Source: Photobacterium chitinilyticum (lineage in GTDB: Bacteria > Pseudomonadota > Gammaproteobacteria > Enterobacterales > Vibrionaceae). Taken from it: a stretch of 64,000 bases of DNA. This document shows positions 47,423-56,451 of this stretch, one piece after another. Position numbers and translations under genes: made by a program. Each line of letters starts with the position of its first letter. Positions within the stretch are counted from its first letter, which is position 1. Where the stretch lies: contig NZ_RJLM01000018.1 in the NCBI RefSeq assembly GCF_004104355.1, forward strand, positions 1-64,000, given 5' to 3'. The notes under the pieces are model-generated. The model had not been told where the DNA came from, did not search any database, and saw only the letters and a program-made list of their open reading frames with translations.

Positions 47423-49201
47423 ATGCAGCCTGTCGTTTTTCCTTGTGGTATCCCCGCGATGCCGTTATCTTCCGCGCTTCAATATTCACTGACGGAAAAT
47501 GAGCTCTCGGTAGATTTTTCATCATTAGCGCCTTTCACACCGGTGAGTGCGCAGCTTCCTTTATTACAAATACCGTTATCGCTTGATAGCAATGCACAAG
47601 TTATCGGTGATGGGTTTCAGATGTTGGCGCAAACCGCAGGGACGTTCAAACATCCCATCGATATTGGACGATGCCCTGATAATAATGCGAGTTATCGTAT
47701 CTATGCGCTTGATGCCCCTAAGCGTTATTACAATTATGTGGTTATAGGCAATGCGGATACGTTTACGTTGTTGGGTTTCACATCCTGTCATCGTTTTGCC
47801 GGTTATTTTGAATTCCTCAATGGCACTATGACCGCGTTTATCGATGGAGAACATACCGATATTTTGCAGCAGTGCCACTGTGAAGGAGGCGCACTGGAAC
47901 GTCTCGTGGTGTTAACGGGGAGCGACATTAATGCGCTGTATCAACAATTCAGTGCGTTATTGATCAAGAACCATCCGCAACGCGCCGGTGTATCACAGCC
48001 CGCACCGATTGGTTGGTGTTCATGGTATGCCTATTATGCGGGGGTTTCAGCCGCGAATATCCAGCAGAATGTCGATGAGATGCAGGGGGCGTTAGAGGAT
48101 CTTGAATGGGTCTTGCTCGATGATGGTTATCAAGCCTTCATGGGAGACTGGTTAACGCCGTCTGATCGTTTTGTTGGCGGTATTAAATCGCTGATTCAGG
48201 ACATCAAAGGCAAAGGGAAGAAGCCTGCTATTTGGATGGCCCCTTTCATTGCGCAGCCTGAGTCTCAACTCTTTAAAGAACACCCTGAATGGTTTGTTAA
48301 GACGGCACAGGGCGACTTATTAAAAGCGGAAGACATTACTTACGGCGGCTGGCGCTGTACCCCGTGGTACATATTGGATACCAGTCACCCAGATGTGTGT
48401 GCACACCTGACACATGTTGTGCGCACCATGCGAGAAGAATGGGGTGTCGAACTGTTCAAGCTGGATGCGAATTACTGGGGTACATTGAAAGGGGTACGTC
48501 ATCAAGTGGCGATGACGGGGGTACAAGCCTATCGATTAGGCATGGAAGCGATTTCTGATGGCGCGGGCGAGGCGTGGCTATTAGGCTGTAATGCGCCGAT
48601 GTGGCCGTCGTTAGGGTTAGTTGATGCGATGCGCGTGTCTGATGATGTCGAACGTCAACCTCATCGTTTTTCTCAAATCGCCAAGGAAACGTTTCTTCGT
48701 AGTTGGCAGCATCAACGTCTTTGGCAGATTGACCCAGATTGCGCCACATTCATTTCCATTGAAGGGCAGGGTACCAGTGCTGACAATTACCAGTTCCATC
48801 GTGATGTCTTGCTGGCATGTGGTGGTTTGTTATTGTCGGGGGATCCGCTGTATCACTTAGATGACTTTGCCCGTCATAGTTTGACAAGATTGATCGCCCG
48901 TCAGCATCGCCAACAAGCGGCGGCCGTGTTCGAGAACTTGTCTTACCGACACGCCACCATTGATCTTGATATGAATGCAGGGATCCACACTGGAGCCAAA
49001 CTTAAAGAAACGGTGCATATTGTGTTTAACTTCCACGGTGATGCGGCACGTGAGGTGATACTGACAAGCTCAGTGGATGGACAATGGGTTGACTACTGGA
49101 CAGGTGAACCAGCGGCAGTGCATGATAAAGGTAAATGTCTGGTATCGCTAAGTGAAGGGCTTTCCAGCCGGGCTGTTGTGTTTAAGCCTCGTGTGATTTA
49201 A
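47423..49201 (+). CDS. Alpha-galactosidase, GH36 family
   Basis: 592 residues, cytoplasmic (no signal). An N-terminal beta-sandwich (about 1-190) is followed by a TIM barrel: PIGWCSWYAYYAGVSAANI (about 193), WVLLDDGYQ with the substrate-binding DD (about 232), KPAIWMAPF, and the nucleophile Asp348 in FKLDANYWG. SGDPLYHL lies near 475. The length is nearer to raffinose-synthase-like GH36 than to the 720-residue bacterial enzymes. It hydrolyses terminal alpha-galactosides. It lies after an IS/transposon scar, in line with the upstream sugar ABC operon, and was probably part of it. Confidence 0.85.
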   Translation: MQPVVFPCGIPAMPLSSALQYSLTENELSVDFSSLAPFTPVSAQLPLLQIPLSLDSNAQVIGDGFQMLAQTAGTFKHPIDIGRCPDNNASYRIYALDAPKRYYNYVVIGNADTFTLLGFTSCHRFAGYFEFLNGTMTAFIDGEHTDILQQCHCEGGALERLVVLTGSDINALYQQFSALLIKNHPQRAGVSQPAPIGWCSWYAYYAGVSAANIQQNVDEMQGALEDLEWVLLDDGYQAFMGDWLTPSDRFVGGIKSLIQDIKGKGKKPAIWMAPFIAQPESQLFKEHPEWFVKTAQGDLLKAEDITYGGWRCTPWYILDTSHPDVCAHLTHVVRTMREEWGVELFKLDANYWGTLKGVRHQVAMTGVQAYRLGMEAISDGAGEAWLLGCNAPMWPSLGLVDAMRVSDDVERQPHRFSQIAKETFLRSWQHQRLWQIDPDCATFISIEGQGTSADNYQFHRDVLLACGGLLLSGDPLYHLDDFARHSLTRLIARQHRQQAAAVFENLSYRHATIDLDMNAGIHTGAKLKETVHIVFNFHGDAAREVILTSSVDGQWVDYWTGEPAAVHDKGKCLVSLSEGLSSRAVVFKPRVI

Positions 49202-49820
49202 TTTCTCAAAGGCTTTTTCAGGATCCCCCCAGTGAATGTTGTGAGCAAGCTGATGAACTCCTAACGAACGATAAGGGCTTAGTCATTTGTGTCTGTGGTA
49301 ATAGATGGATTCAAATCGAATTTGTTCCACAAGAAGAAGTGTAGCTGAGAACCTTTTGGTTGCTGACTCGTACTTCTACGGAAAAATCAGGATGCGACAA
49401 TAAGTGAGATGTCGATCTTCCATCCAAGCAATAACCTTTTTACGGCGTGGACAACGTCGATAGTCAAAAGAAAATACATAAGAGGGATTCTGGTTAGGAG
49501 AGTGGAAGACTAAATAAAGCACGTCTCTTTGTTTATCTCTAGCTATTTTATAAAAGCAATGGGTTGTATCCGCTAAAAATGGATATCACAAATGAAGATG
49601 ATGTTGTCTCGGGCGTAGGACAGATTAAGCGAGAGCCAGGTGTAACAGGCCATTTTAAACCAGATTAATTATTGCACTCTGTGATCTGAATACGTTTCAA
49701 ACTGCACATAAAGTGATGTCGTCGGCATAAATAATCTATTGAAATTACATCCTTTTAAGCCTTTTTTCCTTGCAGTATATTGGCTGCCTTCTGTTATATG
49801 AATAGTGCAGTGAGGTTCAA
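49202..49820 (+). other. Gene-poor region between the two glycosidases
   Basis: About 620 bases. One plus-strand frame at about 49183-49338 ends in GLVICVCGNRWIQIEF but has no start codon or ribosome binding site; it may be a decayed gene end. Near 49682 TGTGATCTGAATACG is a poor half CRP site. The remainder holds no supported feature. Confidence 0.4.
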
Positions 49821-52031
49821 ATGACATTCTCAATTCAACGTTTTAGTGCATCGGTTACAGCCTTTGTGTTTGGACAGCCTTTTTCTACTGGAGCGGTGAT
49901 TGCTGAGCCTCAGTTTGTGCAAGAGAAAGGATCAGGTTTAGGTATTCAACAAGAGGCAGGCTCGTCTGCCCCCTGTCAGTATGTTTCCATTACCGAAGCT
50001 GATGATGGTATCCATATTCGTTATGCACTGGCAGAAGGTGATGCTATTTATGGGCTGGGCCAAAATATGGGCAAATTGAATAAACGTGGCCAGCTGTTTA
50101 AAACCTGGTGCAGCGATGAATTTCGCCACTTGCCGGATAAAGCATCTCTGTATGGGGCCCATCCTTTTTTGATGATAAAAGGTGAAAACAATTTTGCCCT
50201 GTTTATTGATTACCCCGGCGAAATGACACTGGATCTCGGCTTTTTCGATACTCATCAGCTCTCTGTTCATATACTAACGCATAATGTGCGGATCTTTGAA
50301 TTTACTGCAGCGAGTGCTAGGCAGCAGGTGCGTGATTTTCGCAGCTTAATCGGTCAGCCTTATATTCCTCCGCGCTGGGCGTTTGGTTACCAGCAGTGTC
50401 GGTGGTCATACCATGACAAAAATGCCGTTGATGAGGTGGTGGAAAAATTTCGCCATCTTGATATTCCCTGTGACTCGGTTTACCTCGATATTGATTATAT
50501 GGAGGAGTTTAAAGACTTCACTCTGGATCAGCATCGCTTTCCGGATTTTTCCAACTGGGTGGCTGAACTTAGGCTGCAAGGTATTCGGCTGATTCCGATC
50601 ATCGATGCCGGGGTAAAGGTGGCAGAGAGCTACAGTGTTTACCAGGAGGGATGCGAGAAGGGTTATTTCTGCAAAACGGAAACCGGTGAAGAGTTTCAGG
50701 CGGCAGTGTGGCCGGGGTTATGCGCTTTTCCGGATTTTTTCCAGCCGGAAGTACGCCAGTGGTGGGGAAAGAAATATCAGTTTCTTACCGATCAGGGTAT
50801 TGACGGTTTCTGGAATGATATGAATGAGCCAGCGCTGTTTTATTCCCCGCAAGGACTGGAACAGGCCATTGCACATGCCGAACAATGCAAAGACAGAAAC
50901 ATCGGTGTGCATGAATTTTTTGCACTCAAAGGGGCGTTTGATAATCTCTCGAATCGTCGTGAAGACTATCAGGCGATCTGGCACCAATTGGAAGATGGCA
51001 GCCGTATCAATCATGAGCAGGTTCATAACCTGTATGGTCAGAAAATGACCCAGGCCGCGGCCGAAGGATTTAAGCAGCTTGACCGGGATAAGCGCTTTTT
51101 AATGTTTTCTCGTGCTTCTGCCGTCGGCGGCCATCGCTACGGAGGGATCTGGCTGGGGGACAACCATAGCTGGTGGGAACACTTAAAGCTCAATGTCACC
51201 ATGATGCCGGGGGTAAACATGTGCGGCTATCTCTATTCTGGGGCTGACGTTGGAGGGTTTGCCGGTAATGCAACGAGTGAACTCCTGTGTCGCTGGATAC
51301 AATTTGCGGTCTTTACCCCCTTGTTGCGTAACCATGCCTGCATGGGGACACGGAACCAGGAGCCTTATGCCTTTGATGAGCGTGCGCTGAATATCATGCG
51401 GCAGCATATTAAGCTGCGATACCGGTTGATCCCTTACCTCTACTCGGAGTTTATGCTGGCAGCTCAAAATAACGAGAGCCTGTTTTGGCCGTTGCCGCTG
51501 GAATACGCTGATCCGGCTGCGCAAAATGTCGAAGATCAGCTGCTGGTCGGACGTTCTTTAATGTGCGCACCGGTGCTCGAATCAAATGCCTCCGGCCGCT
51601 ATGTTTATCTGCCGGAAAACATGTTGCTGTGGAAGGTTAGGCAGCATGACGAATTTGACCTAAAGATCATGTCGCAAGGCCATCATCATCTGCCTCTGGA
51701 ACTGGCCGATATGGCAGTCTTTCTTCGTCCGGATTCAGTATTGCCTTTGGTTGATTCTGCCCATCATGTTGAAGCGCAAGATCTCAGCTCATTGGAGTGT
51801 CTTGTCTATTTGCACAGCAGTGCTGAATACCTTTTATACCATGATGACGGTGTTACTCATAACTGGCAGCAAGGTAAGCAGGCAAGCCTGAAAATCAAGG
51901 TCTTTTATGATGCAGAGAAAGAGATCCAACTTGACGTCAAAGCAGAGGGAGATCTGCCGTATCAACAGCTCAAATTGACTATTGTCGATCAGTTCGAGCA
52001 AGCGGTTGTACACCATATATCAATAGACTGA
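49821..52031 (+). CDS. Alpha-glucosidase, GH31 family
   Basis: 736 residues, cytoplasmic. N-terminal beta-sandwich (about 1-190: IYGLGQNMGKLNKRGQ), (beta/alpha)8 barrel starting at PPRWAFGYQQCRWSY, nucleophile Asp333 in DGFWNDMNEPALF, acid/base Asp447 in GIWLGDNHSWWE, then the C-terminal sandwiches. An extra helical insertion of about 90 residues (SPQGLEQAIAHAEQCKDRN to KRFLMFSRA) separates the two catalytic residues, a feature of bacterial GH31 enzymes with sub-domain B'. It hydrolyses alpha-glucosides (maltose, isomaltose or similar). AGTGAGG precedes the ATG. Confidence 0.9.
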   Translation: MTFSIQRFSASVTAFVFGQPFSTGAVIAEPQFVQEKGSGLGIQQEAGSSAPCQYVSITEADDGIHIRYALAEGDAIYGLGQNMGKLNKRGQLFKTWCSDEFRHLPDKASLYGAHPFLMIKGENNFALFIDYPGEMTLDLGFFDTHQLSVHILTHNVRIFEFTAASARQQVRDFRSLIGQPYIPPRWAFGYQQCRWSYHDKNAVDEVVEKFRHLDIPCDSVYLDIDYMEEFKDFTLDQHRFPDFSNWVAELRLQGIRLIPIIDAGVKVAESYSVYQEGCEKGYFCKTETGEEFQAAVWPGLCAFPDFFQPEVRQWWGKKYQFLTDQGIDGFWNDMNEPALFYSPQGLEQAIAHAEQCKDRNIGVHEFFALKGAFDNLSNRREDYQAIWHQLEDGSRINHEQVHNLYGQKMTQAAAEGFKQLDRDKRFLMFSRASAVGGHRYGGIWLGDNHSWWEHLKLNVTMMPGVNMCGYLYSGADVGGFAGNATSELLCRWIQFAVFTPLLRNHACMGTRNQEPYAFDERALNIMRQHIKLRYRLIPYLYSEFMLAAQNNESLFWPLPLEYADPAAQNVEDQLLVGRSLMCAPVLESNASGRYVYLPENMLLWKVRQHDEFDLKIMSQGHHHLPLELADMAVFLRPDSVLPLVDSAHHVEAQDLSSLECLVYLHSSAEYLLYHDDGVTHNWQQGKQASLKIKVFYDAEKEIQLDVKAEGDLPYQQLKLTIVDQFEQAVVHHISID

Positions 52032-52246
52032 CTTTATAACTGTTGACTCAAGTATATGTATTTCCTGATTTTTAGCGATTTAGAGTGACGCCCGTGGCCA
52101 AAAGTTGTGGGCGATGAACATAGTGGTTTTATTTACTTTTCCCCAAAGAGTAGGGATCACTTGATCTTCCATACCTACGGATTGATGCTTCCAGTACCGT
52201 GCAAAACTAGTGTTTTTCATCGGCTGACACGGAGTGAATTTTTATG

Positions 52247-52284
52247 CAATCCGGGATTAGGTTCACACAATCCGGGATTAGGTT
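52247..52284. repeat. Direct repeat of 17 bp, two copies
   Basis: CAATCCGGGATTAGGTT occurs at 52247 and 52268, period 21 (two helical turns). The inner AATCC-GGGATT is partly palindromic, so it could be a protein-binding pair. It is in the gene-free stretch after the GH31 gene. Confidence 0.7.
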
Positions 52285-52327
52285 GCCAACGTGCTTTTGC
52301 CCCTTTTCTAGTTAGAGTAAAGACTCA

Positions 52328-52363
52328 CTCGTATGACTCGTATGACTCGTATGACTCGTATGT
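52328..52363. repeat. Tandem repeat ACTCGTATG x4
   Basis: Four perfect adjacent copies of the 9-mer ACTCGTATG, preceded by a partial GACTC. Perfect short tandem repeats of this kind are slippage-prone. No gene supported on either strand spans it. Confidence 0.85.
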
Positions 52364-52414
52364 TGTTCATCGCGTATTGACTTACTATACCTAATGACTC
52401 GGGACATGAGTGTT

Positions 52415-52722
52415 AGATAGACAGCAAAGGCCTGACGGCTTTCATCAAGAAAATCAGCGTTGCCTCTGTCAATGTTCAGCCTGAACAGAGCTACGATGAG
52501 CAAAAGGATGCCCTGATCAACGCTGTGAAATGCGAGCTGAAAATTGCCGCGGCGAAGAAGGATAGCGACAAGGCTATGGACACCCCTATCGCAGACTTTG
52601 AGACCAAAGGCGTTTATGTCCGCAAACGGGTGAAGGGACGGAATTTCTCGTATGAGTCTGGTCGTTTGCCTAAAGCGATGCTGAATGAATTGGCTCGGGT
52701 GATTGGGAAGCACAATACCTGA
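52415..52722 (+). pseudogene. C-terminal fragment of an unknown protein
   Basis: The frame DSKGLTAFIKKISVASVN ... VYVRKRVKGRNFSYESGRLP ... ELARVIGKHNT runs for about 100 codons and is lysine-rich and orderly, but directly upstream is a stop codon and no start or ribosome binding site lies at its 5' end (the first GTG is at 52525). It looks like the tail of a longer gene cut off by rearrangement beside the short repeats. Family unknown. Confidence 0.4.
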
Positions 52723-52759
52723 ATTTTCCTACTATCAACAAAATAAGTTATTAGTAATC

Positions 52760-52781
52760 AAGGGAGCCTTTGGGCTCCCTT
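52760..52781. terminator. Rho-independent terminator
   Basis: 9-bp stem AAGGGAGCC / GGCTCCCTT with a TTTG loop and T tail on the plus strand; it closes the fragment upstream, and may also serve the convergent 656-residue gene. Confidence 0.8.
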
Positions 52782-52835
52782 TTTGATAGGTACATATTTG
52801 GTTTAATAGTTATCTACAGGTACTAGCCTTGCTCA

Positions 52836-54806
52836 CTATAGAGTAAAGTATATAGCTTTCTCGCCAACACTAGGTGAAAGAGAGCGATCCATACCTAACT
52901 CTATCGGTTTAATAGATATTGATAACTCCTCACTTTCGACTGTGTAATTTGCCCGCCCAAACATAGTTTGAAGCTCGTTATTTGGGTCGCCTTTTGTGAT
53001 TAACTCCTTGTTCAACAGATCAGCGCCAGCTAAAACAGGCATGGCCATAGTTAGGAAGCTGCAGTTAAGCGCAAATTTTGGGTCAGTTACCAGTTGTTTA
53101 TAAGGAGCAGGACTCAGCTCTATGTCCTGAAGCTCCAACTCTCTAGTCGTAATCACCAGCTTTAACTTATTTGCGCTATTCACAAACGACATGTCACCAA
53201 CTACAAGTTGGCTCGGGTTGTTATATTCCGCATGAGTATCTAGTTCTTGGTTGAAGTTGAACACGCAAGCGATATGCCCTAGGCCCTCGGGATTTACATC
53301 TACGTCAAGGTTGCTATCGACTGATACTTGAATCGCACCATGTATAGTTGCTTTTGTTAATGCATCTGATACAGCTAAGCTTCTAAGATTTGCCACAATT
53401 TGACTGTTTTCTATCTTGTAATGCCCTTTAACTTCTACAACCTCTAGTGCTTGATCTCCGATACGTATTGTTTCTCGGATTGTCTTGCATTTTGCAACGC
53501 GTATCTCATTTTCTGTGTCATTAATTACTCTTTTCGACTCCCTATCAACTTTACATTGGGCTTTACGGCGTTGACAATTGATTCTTCTTGTTTCTCTTTC
53601 TGCTTTGCATGCAGCCTCTGCAATGCATTCGTCAGGATGGCGCCATCCACAATCGTATCCATCGCACATACTAGAATAACTGCAGGAATAGTCGCAACTA
53701 TCCCCTTCAAAAGGTCTACGCAGTCCAGAGCAGTTAGGAAGTTCTAGGCGGTCAGCAATTCTGACTTTCTCCTCAAAGCCATCTTTAACATCGAGAATGT
53801 GTTTAGCTGCAATTTTCAAATCGAGATGTGCGAGATTTCTGTTAATCAAGCCTGACACAGCCCTTTTCTCGATAGCTGCAATAGTAGTACTTGATCTCAG
53901 TTGCTTTGTGAGCCCAAATTTATCTTTGAGGGTTAACTCAGCCTGACTAATTAACTCATTATATCGTTGAGAAAAATCTTCCACAGTTATACCGGATTGG
54001 GCTTCCAATGGAGCGTTCTCGGATCCCTTGCTCACAGTAGACGCGATGACATTTAAGTTTTTGGGAGTCATGATAAATGCCATGTCTACCCGTTGCGGGT
54101 TTAAGTCTAAACTGTCACCGCTGACCGTTATATTCGGTGGTACATTTTCTAATTCAGACCATTTGATAGGCTCGAAGAAATCAAGGTCAAGCCGGACTGG
54201 TATAGGGTCAGACAAAAACATGCCATTAATGTTATCAATGAATAAATCTAGTACAGACGATATAGAGGAGATAACCGGTTCATCTACGCCTTTAAATCTA
54301 ATAATACGGTCGCTAAATTTGTTCACAGCTTCCAATTGTAAGCTGTGAATTGAAGGCCGCAGAGCGATTTTGTTGATGCCAGGATCGACCGTAAGAAGCC
54401 CTTTCAAATATGCATAAACAGGAAGTTCAAGAGCATCTATCGTCACAGTAGCATCAATATTTATCTCAATACCTTGCTCTACGAGCTTCAGTTTATAGTC
54501 TTTGATAAAGATATCTGACAGCCCTTCAATATCAAGTTGCTGTATCTTATCCATAGCTCTTGATTTTTGAATGCTTTCATCAGCAATTGCCACAAAGTCA
54601 TCTTTTGAAATGGAAACCCAAAGTTCTGGACTAAACCGATTGTCCTTTAATTTTTGCAAGTTATTGTCTACTGATGCCTTTCGTACCGAGTATGTATCTA
54701 AAGGCGGCATTAGCTTGTTAACTAGTGCCGTGACGCCTTCAAAACTGATGTAGATAACGAATAAAGCAGCGATTAGACTGGAACATATCAGAACAGATTT
54801 TTTCAT
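52836..54806 (-). CDS. Large membrane-anchored protein with Cys-rich helical segment
   Basis: 656 residues. N-terminal signal anchor (VLICSSLIAALFVIYISFEGVTALV). Two similar, beta-strand-rich halves follow (about 60-345 and 450-656; for example LKLVEQGIEINIDATVTIDALELPVYAYLKG and VNSANKLKLVITTRELELQDIEL). Between them (about 365-435) is a segment with repeated cysteines: CDYSCSYSSMCDGYDCGW then helical C-spaced KAERETRRINCQRRKAQC. Such Cys in the periplasm suggest disulfides. The duplicated extended fold recalls lipid-binding TULIP/SMP or DUF4403-type tubes, which is my inference only. Monocistronic, with no known neighbour to give a function. Confidence 0.6.
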   Translation of the reverse strand: MKKSVLICSSLIAALFVIYISFEGVTALVNKLMPPLDTYSVRKASVDNNLQKLKDNRFSPELWVSISKDDFVAIADESIQKSRAMDKIQQLDIEGLSDIFIKDYKLKLVEQGIEINIDATVTIDALELPVYAYLKGLLTVDPGINKIALRPSIHSLQLEAVNKFSDRIIRFKGVDEPVISSISSVLDLFIDNINGMFLSDPIPVRLDLDFFEPIKWSELENVPPNITVSGDSLDLNPQRVDMAFIMTPKNLNVIASTVSKGSENAPLEAQSGITVEDFSQRYNELISQAELTLKDKFGLTKQLRSSTTIAAIEKRAVSGLINRNLAHLDLKIAAKHILDVKDGFEEKVRIADRLELPNCSGLRRPFEGDSCDYSCSYSSMCDGYDCGWRHPDECIAEAACKAERETRRINCQRRKAQCKVDRESKRVINDTENEIRVAKCKTIRETIRIGDQALEVVEVKGHYKIENSQIVANLRSLAVSDALTKATIHGAIQVSVDSNLDVDVNPEGLGHIACVFNFNQELDTHAEYNNPSQLVVGDMSFVNSANKLKLVITTRELELQDIELSPAPYKQLVTDPKFALNCSFLTMAMPVLAGADLLNKELITKGDPNNELQTMFGRANYTVESEELSISIKPIELGMDRSLSPSVGEKAIYFTL

Positions 54807-55446
54807 GTTAATCCCTTATATTAGCTAAAAGTTTTGTTTCTTGAACCAAATGCAGCCGCGTTAAATCGCTGTTCACGACAAGCAATCACGTCCACTTAAT
54901 GAGCTAACCAATTAGAGAGAGTGTGATTTCGTTTTACGACAGAACCATACGTGATAGCCATAACGTTGACTTTACCCAAGCTTGAGTCGACTTATTGCGA
55001 GTATCATTTTCACTATGCCTATTAACTCATAAGCATGGATTATTCTGTGCAGTGTGATGTGAACTAAATCACAGAGTTGAGGGAATTTTTGGTCAAAGAG
55101 GTGAACGGAAGGATGTACTAAGCAGCGCAGTGAATTCTGAGCTGGGAGCTACTTTTTATAGCTCTATGTAGTGGTATGGTGAAGCGATAAGAGGTAGGTG
55201 TAGTGGCCATATCTGTACTAATTACCAATAGATATCATTGCTATCCCATTGTAAATCTTGTTTGTCGTGTTATATTTATCTTGATTTCGAGTGCTTAGGT
55301 TAGTGGTTAGTGGTGTGGGTTCAAATCCTGCCCATCTTGTCTTGTCCTCAGCTGCCGTTACTTTGTTGATCGTTTGTTCTTATGTGAAGAATCGTGTACT
55401 AACAACATTGGAGCCTGGCCAAAATCCGGGCAAGGAGGGTAGCAAT
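54807..55446. other. Intergenic region with promoter of the Cys-rich gene
   Basis: About 640 bases, AT-rich, no protein gene supported apart from the small ORF that follows. It contains a perfect CRP-type palindrome (separate entry) and a stretch at 55315-55338 that resembles a tRNA T-arm and acceptor 3' half, though no matching 5' half exists. Confidence 0.5.
55058..55073. promoter_or_regulatory. Candidate CRP-cAMP binding site
   Basis: TGTGA-ACTAAA-TCACA, a perfect match to both CRP half-sites. It lies about 250 bases before the minus-strand Cys-rich gene and about 370 bases before the plus-strand small ORF, too far for a simple promoter with either start, unless transcription begins in between. 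Confidence 0.6.
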
Positions 55447-55551
55447 ATGGGGAAAGCAAAAATGTACGCAAAATATGTGGTTGCTTCAGTCGCTGATGTA
55501 GCGTTGGCACTGGGGGCAAGCTTTTTGGCCTCGGTAGGCCCACTAACCTAA
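55447..55551 (+). CDS. Putative 34-aa hydrophobic peptide with strong SD
   Basis: MGKAKMYAKYVVASVADV, then ALALGASFLASVGPLT: two or three positive charges, then one hydrophobic stretch long enough to cross the membrane. AAGGAGGG lies 7 bases before the ATG, stronger than at any neighbouring gene. The same frame continues upstream without a ribosome binding site, so the start is at 55447. The composition resembles type I toxins and small membrane regulators. No antisense RNA or family is demonstrated. The end of the frame carries a GGCCT-CGGT-AGGCC hairpin. Confidence 0.45.
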   Translation: MGKAKMYAKYVVASVADVALALGASFLASVGPLT

Positions 55552-56451
55552 GCTCTCTTTATTATACTTCAATCACCTAATTTCCTTTATCCTTCTCGCT
55601 ATAGGCGAAACACTGCGTAAGTTATTCGCTCTGTGGTTTATTCTAGGGCCTAATAGAGTCCATTATCACAACGTTATAGGTCTATTCAGACCGCGTTAGC
55701 AGTCAATGCTCTCAAGCAACAAAGTTGTCTAGCTCATTCGCCCAATCTAAATTAACAAAAAACAGAAAATTCCGAGCCTAAACGCAACTCACTCTATCAC
55801 TGGAGGCAGACGTGAAAGTGAGTAAGCAATAAGCTTTTAATTTTAACAAAAAGACTCCATACAAACGGTTATGGCTCTAACAGCTAAAATTTGGCGCAGC
55901 TTCATCCCGTTTCGTGCCAGCCTCATCACTGGCACGATTTTGTCCAGAAACTTCACAATTGGCACATCGTAACTCAGAAGTGCCCCAAAGTGAGCCAGGG
56001 AGGGACTGAACTCAGTTTCAAATCCTGCAATTTGACTTACTTTTCCTCATGCCGAGAGCTCTAACTATGTAGCCAATTTTTCTAATCCACTACAGCCTGC
56101 CTTTCAATCACAGTTACGCACGAATATGTTGTTCAACCATTTCTAAACTATTGAATAAAATAGAATTAAATGGAAGTTTTTGATTGATCGCGTGCCTTAA
56201 GTAGGAAGCAATGTGTGCTTGCACGGATTTCAACTAGAAAATCAGGTATATACTGTATTATATGCATATTTTTCAGTTGGTTAGGTGGATTGCTTGAGAT
56301 ATACTGAATGTATTAATTCGTGCTGACACGATATTAAAATGTTATGCATATCCAGTTCGAGATAGATGTTAAAGTAGAAACTCATCAATTTATAGATTGC
56401 CAAATTAAATTGGTTTTTTACATACAATAAAAACATGATTCAGGAAGTTAC
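55552..56451 (+). other. 900-base gene-free leader of the ATPase-HNH pair
   Basis: AT-rich, without a supported protein gene on either strand. It includes hairpins at 55679-55692 (GGTCT-ATTC-AGACC) and 55913-55936 (CGTGCCAG / CTGGCACG). A long untranslated stretch before a two-gene defence pair could be a promoter region, a decayed gene, or the site of a non-coding RNA; the sequence does not decide it. Confidence 0.45.
55913..55936. repeat. Perfect 8-bp inverted repeat
   Basis: CGTGCCAG, loop CCTCATCA, CTGGCACG, then ATTTTGTCC. It could be a terminator for transcripts entering from the left or part of an RNA structure in the leader of the ATPase-HNH pair. Confidence 0.55.

Noticed and set aside
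52328-52363. Tandem ACTCGTATG units as a CRISPR-like array
   Set aside because: Units are 9 bp and directly adjacent, with no spacers and no cas genes.
52312-52713. Minus-strand 133-codon frame over the tandem repeats
   Set aside because: Contains HTSHTSHTS from the repeat and lies opposite a more protein-like plus-strand fragment; no ribosome binding site.
55315-55338. tRNA gene or tRNA-derived attachment site
   Set aside because: GTGGG-TTCAAAT-CCTGC resembles a T-arm, but no acceptor 5' strand, D-arm or anticodon arm is present upstream; at most a relic.
55666-55700. Second attC near GGTCT-ATTC-AGACC-GCGTTAGC
   Set aside because: Core-like ends exist, but the unit is only about 35 bases, shorter than known attC sites, and the outer arms do not pair well.
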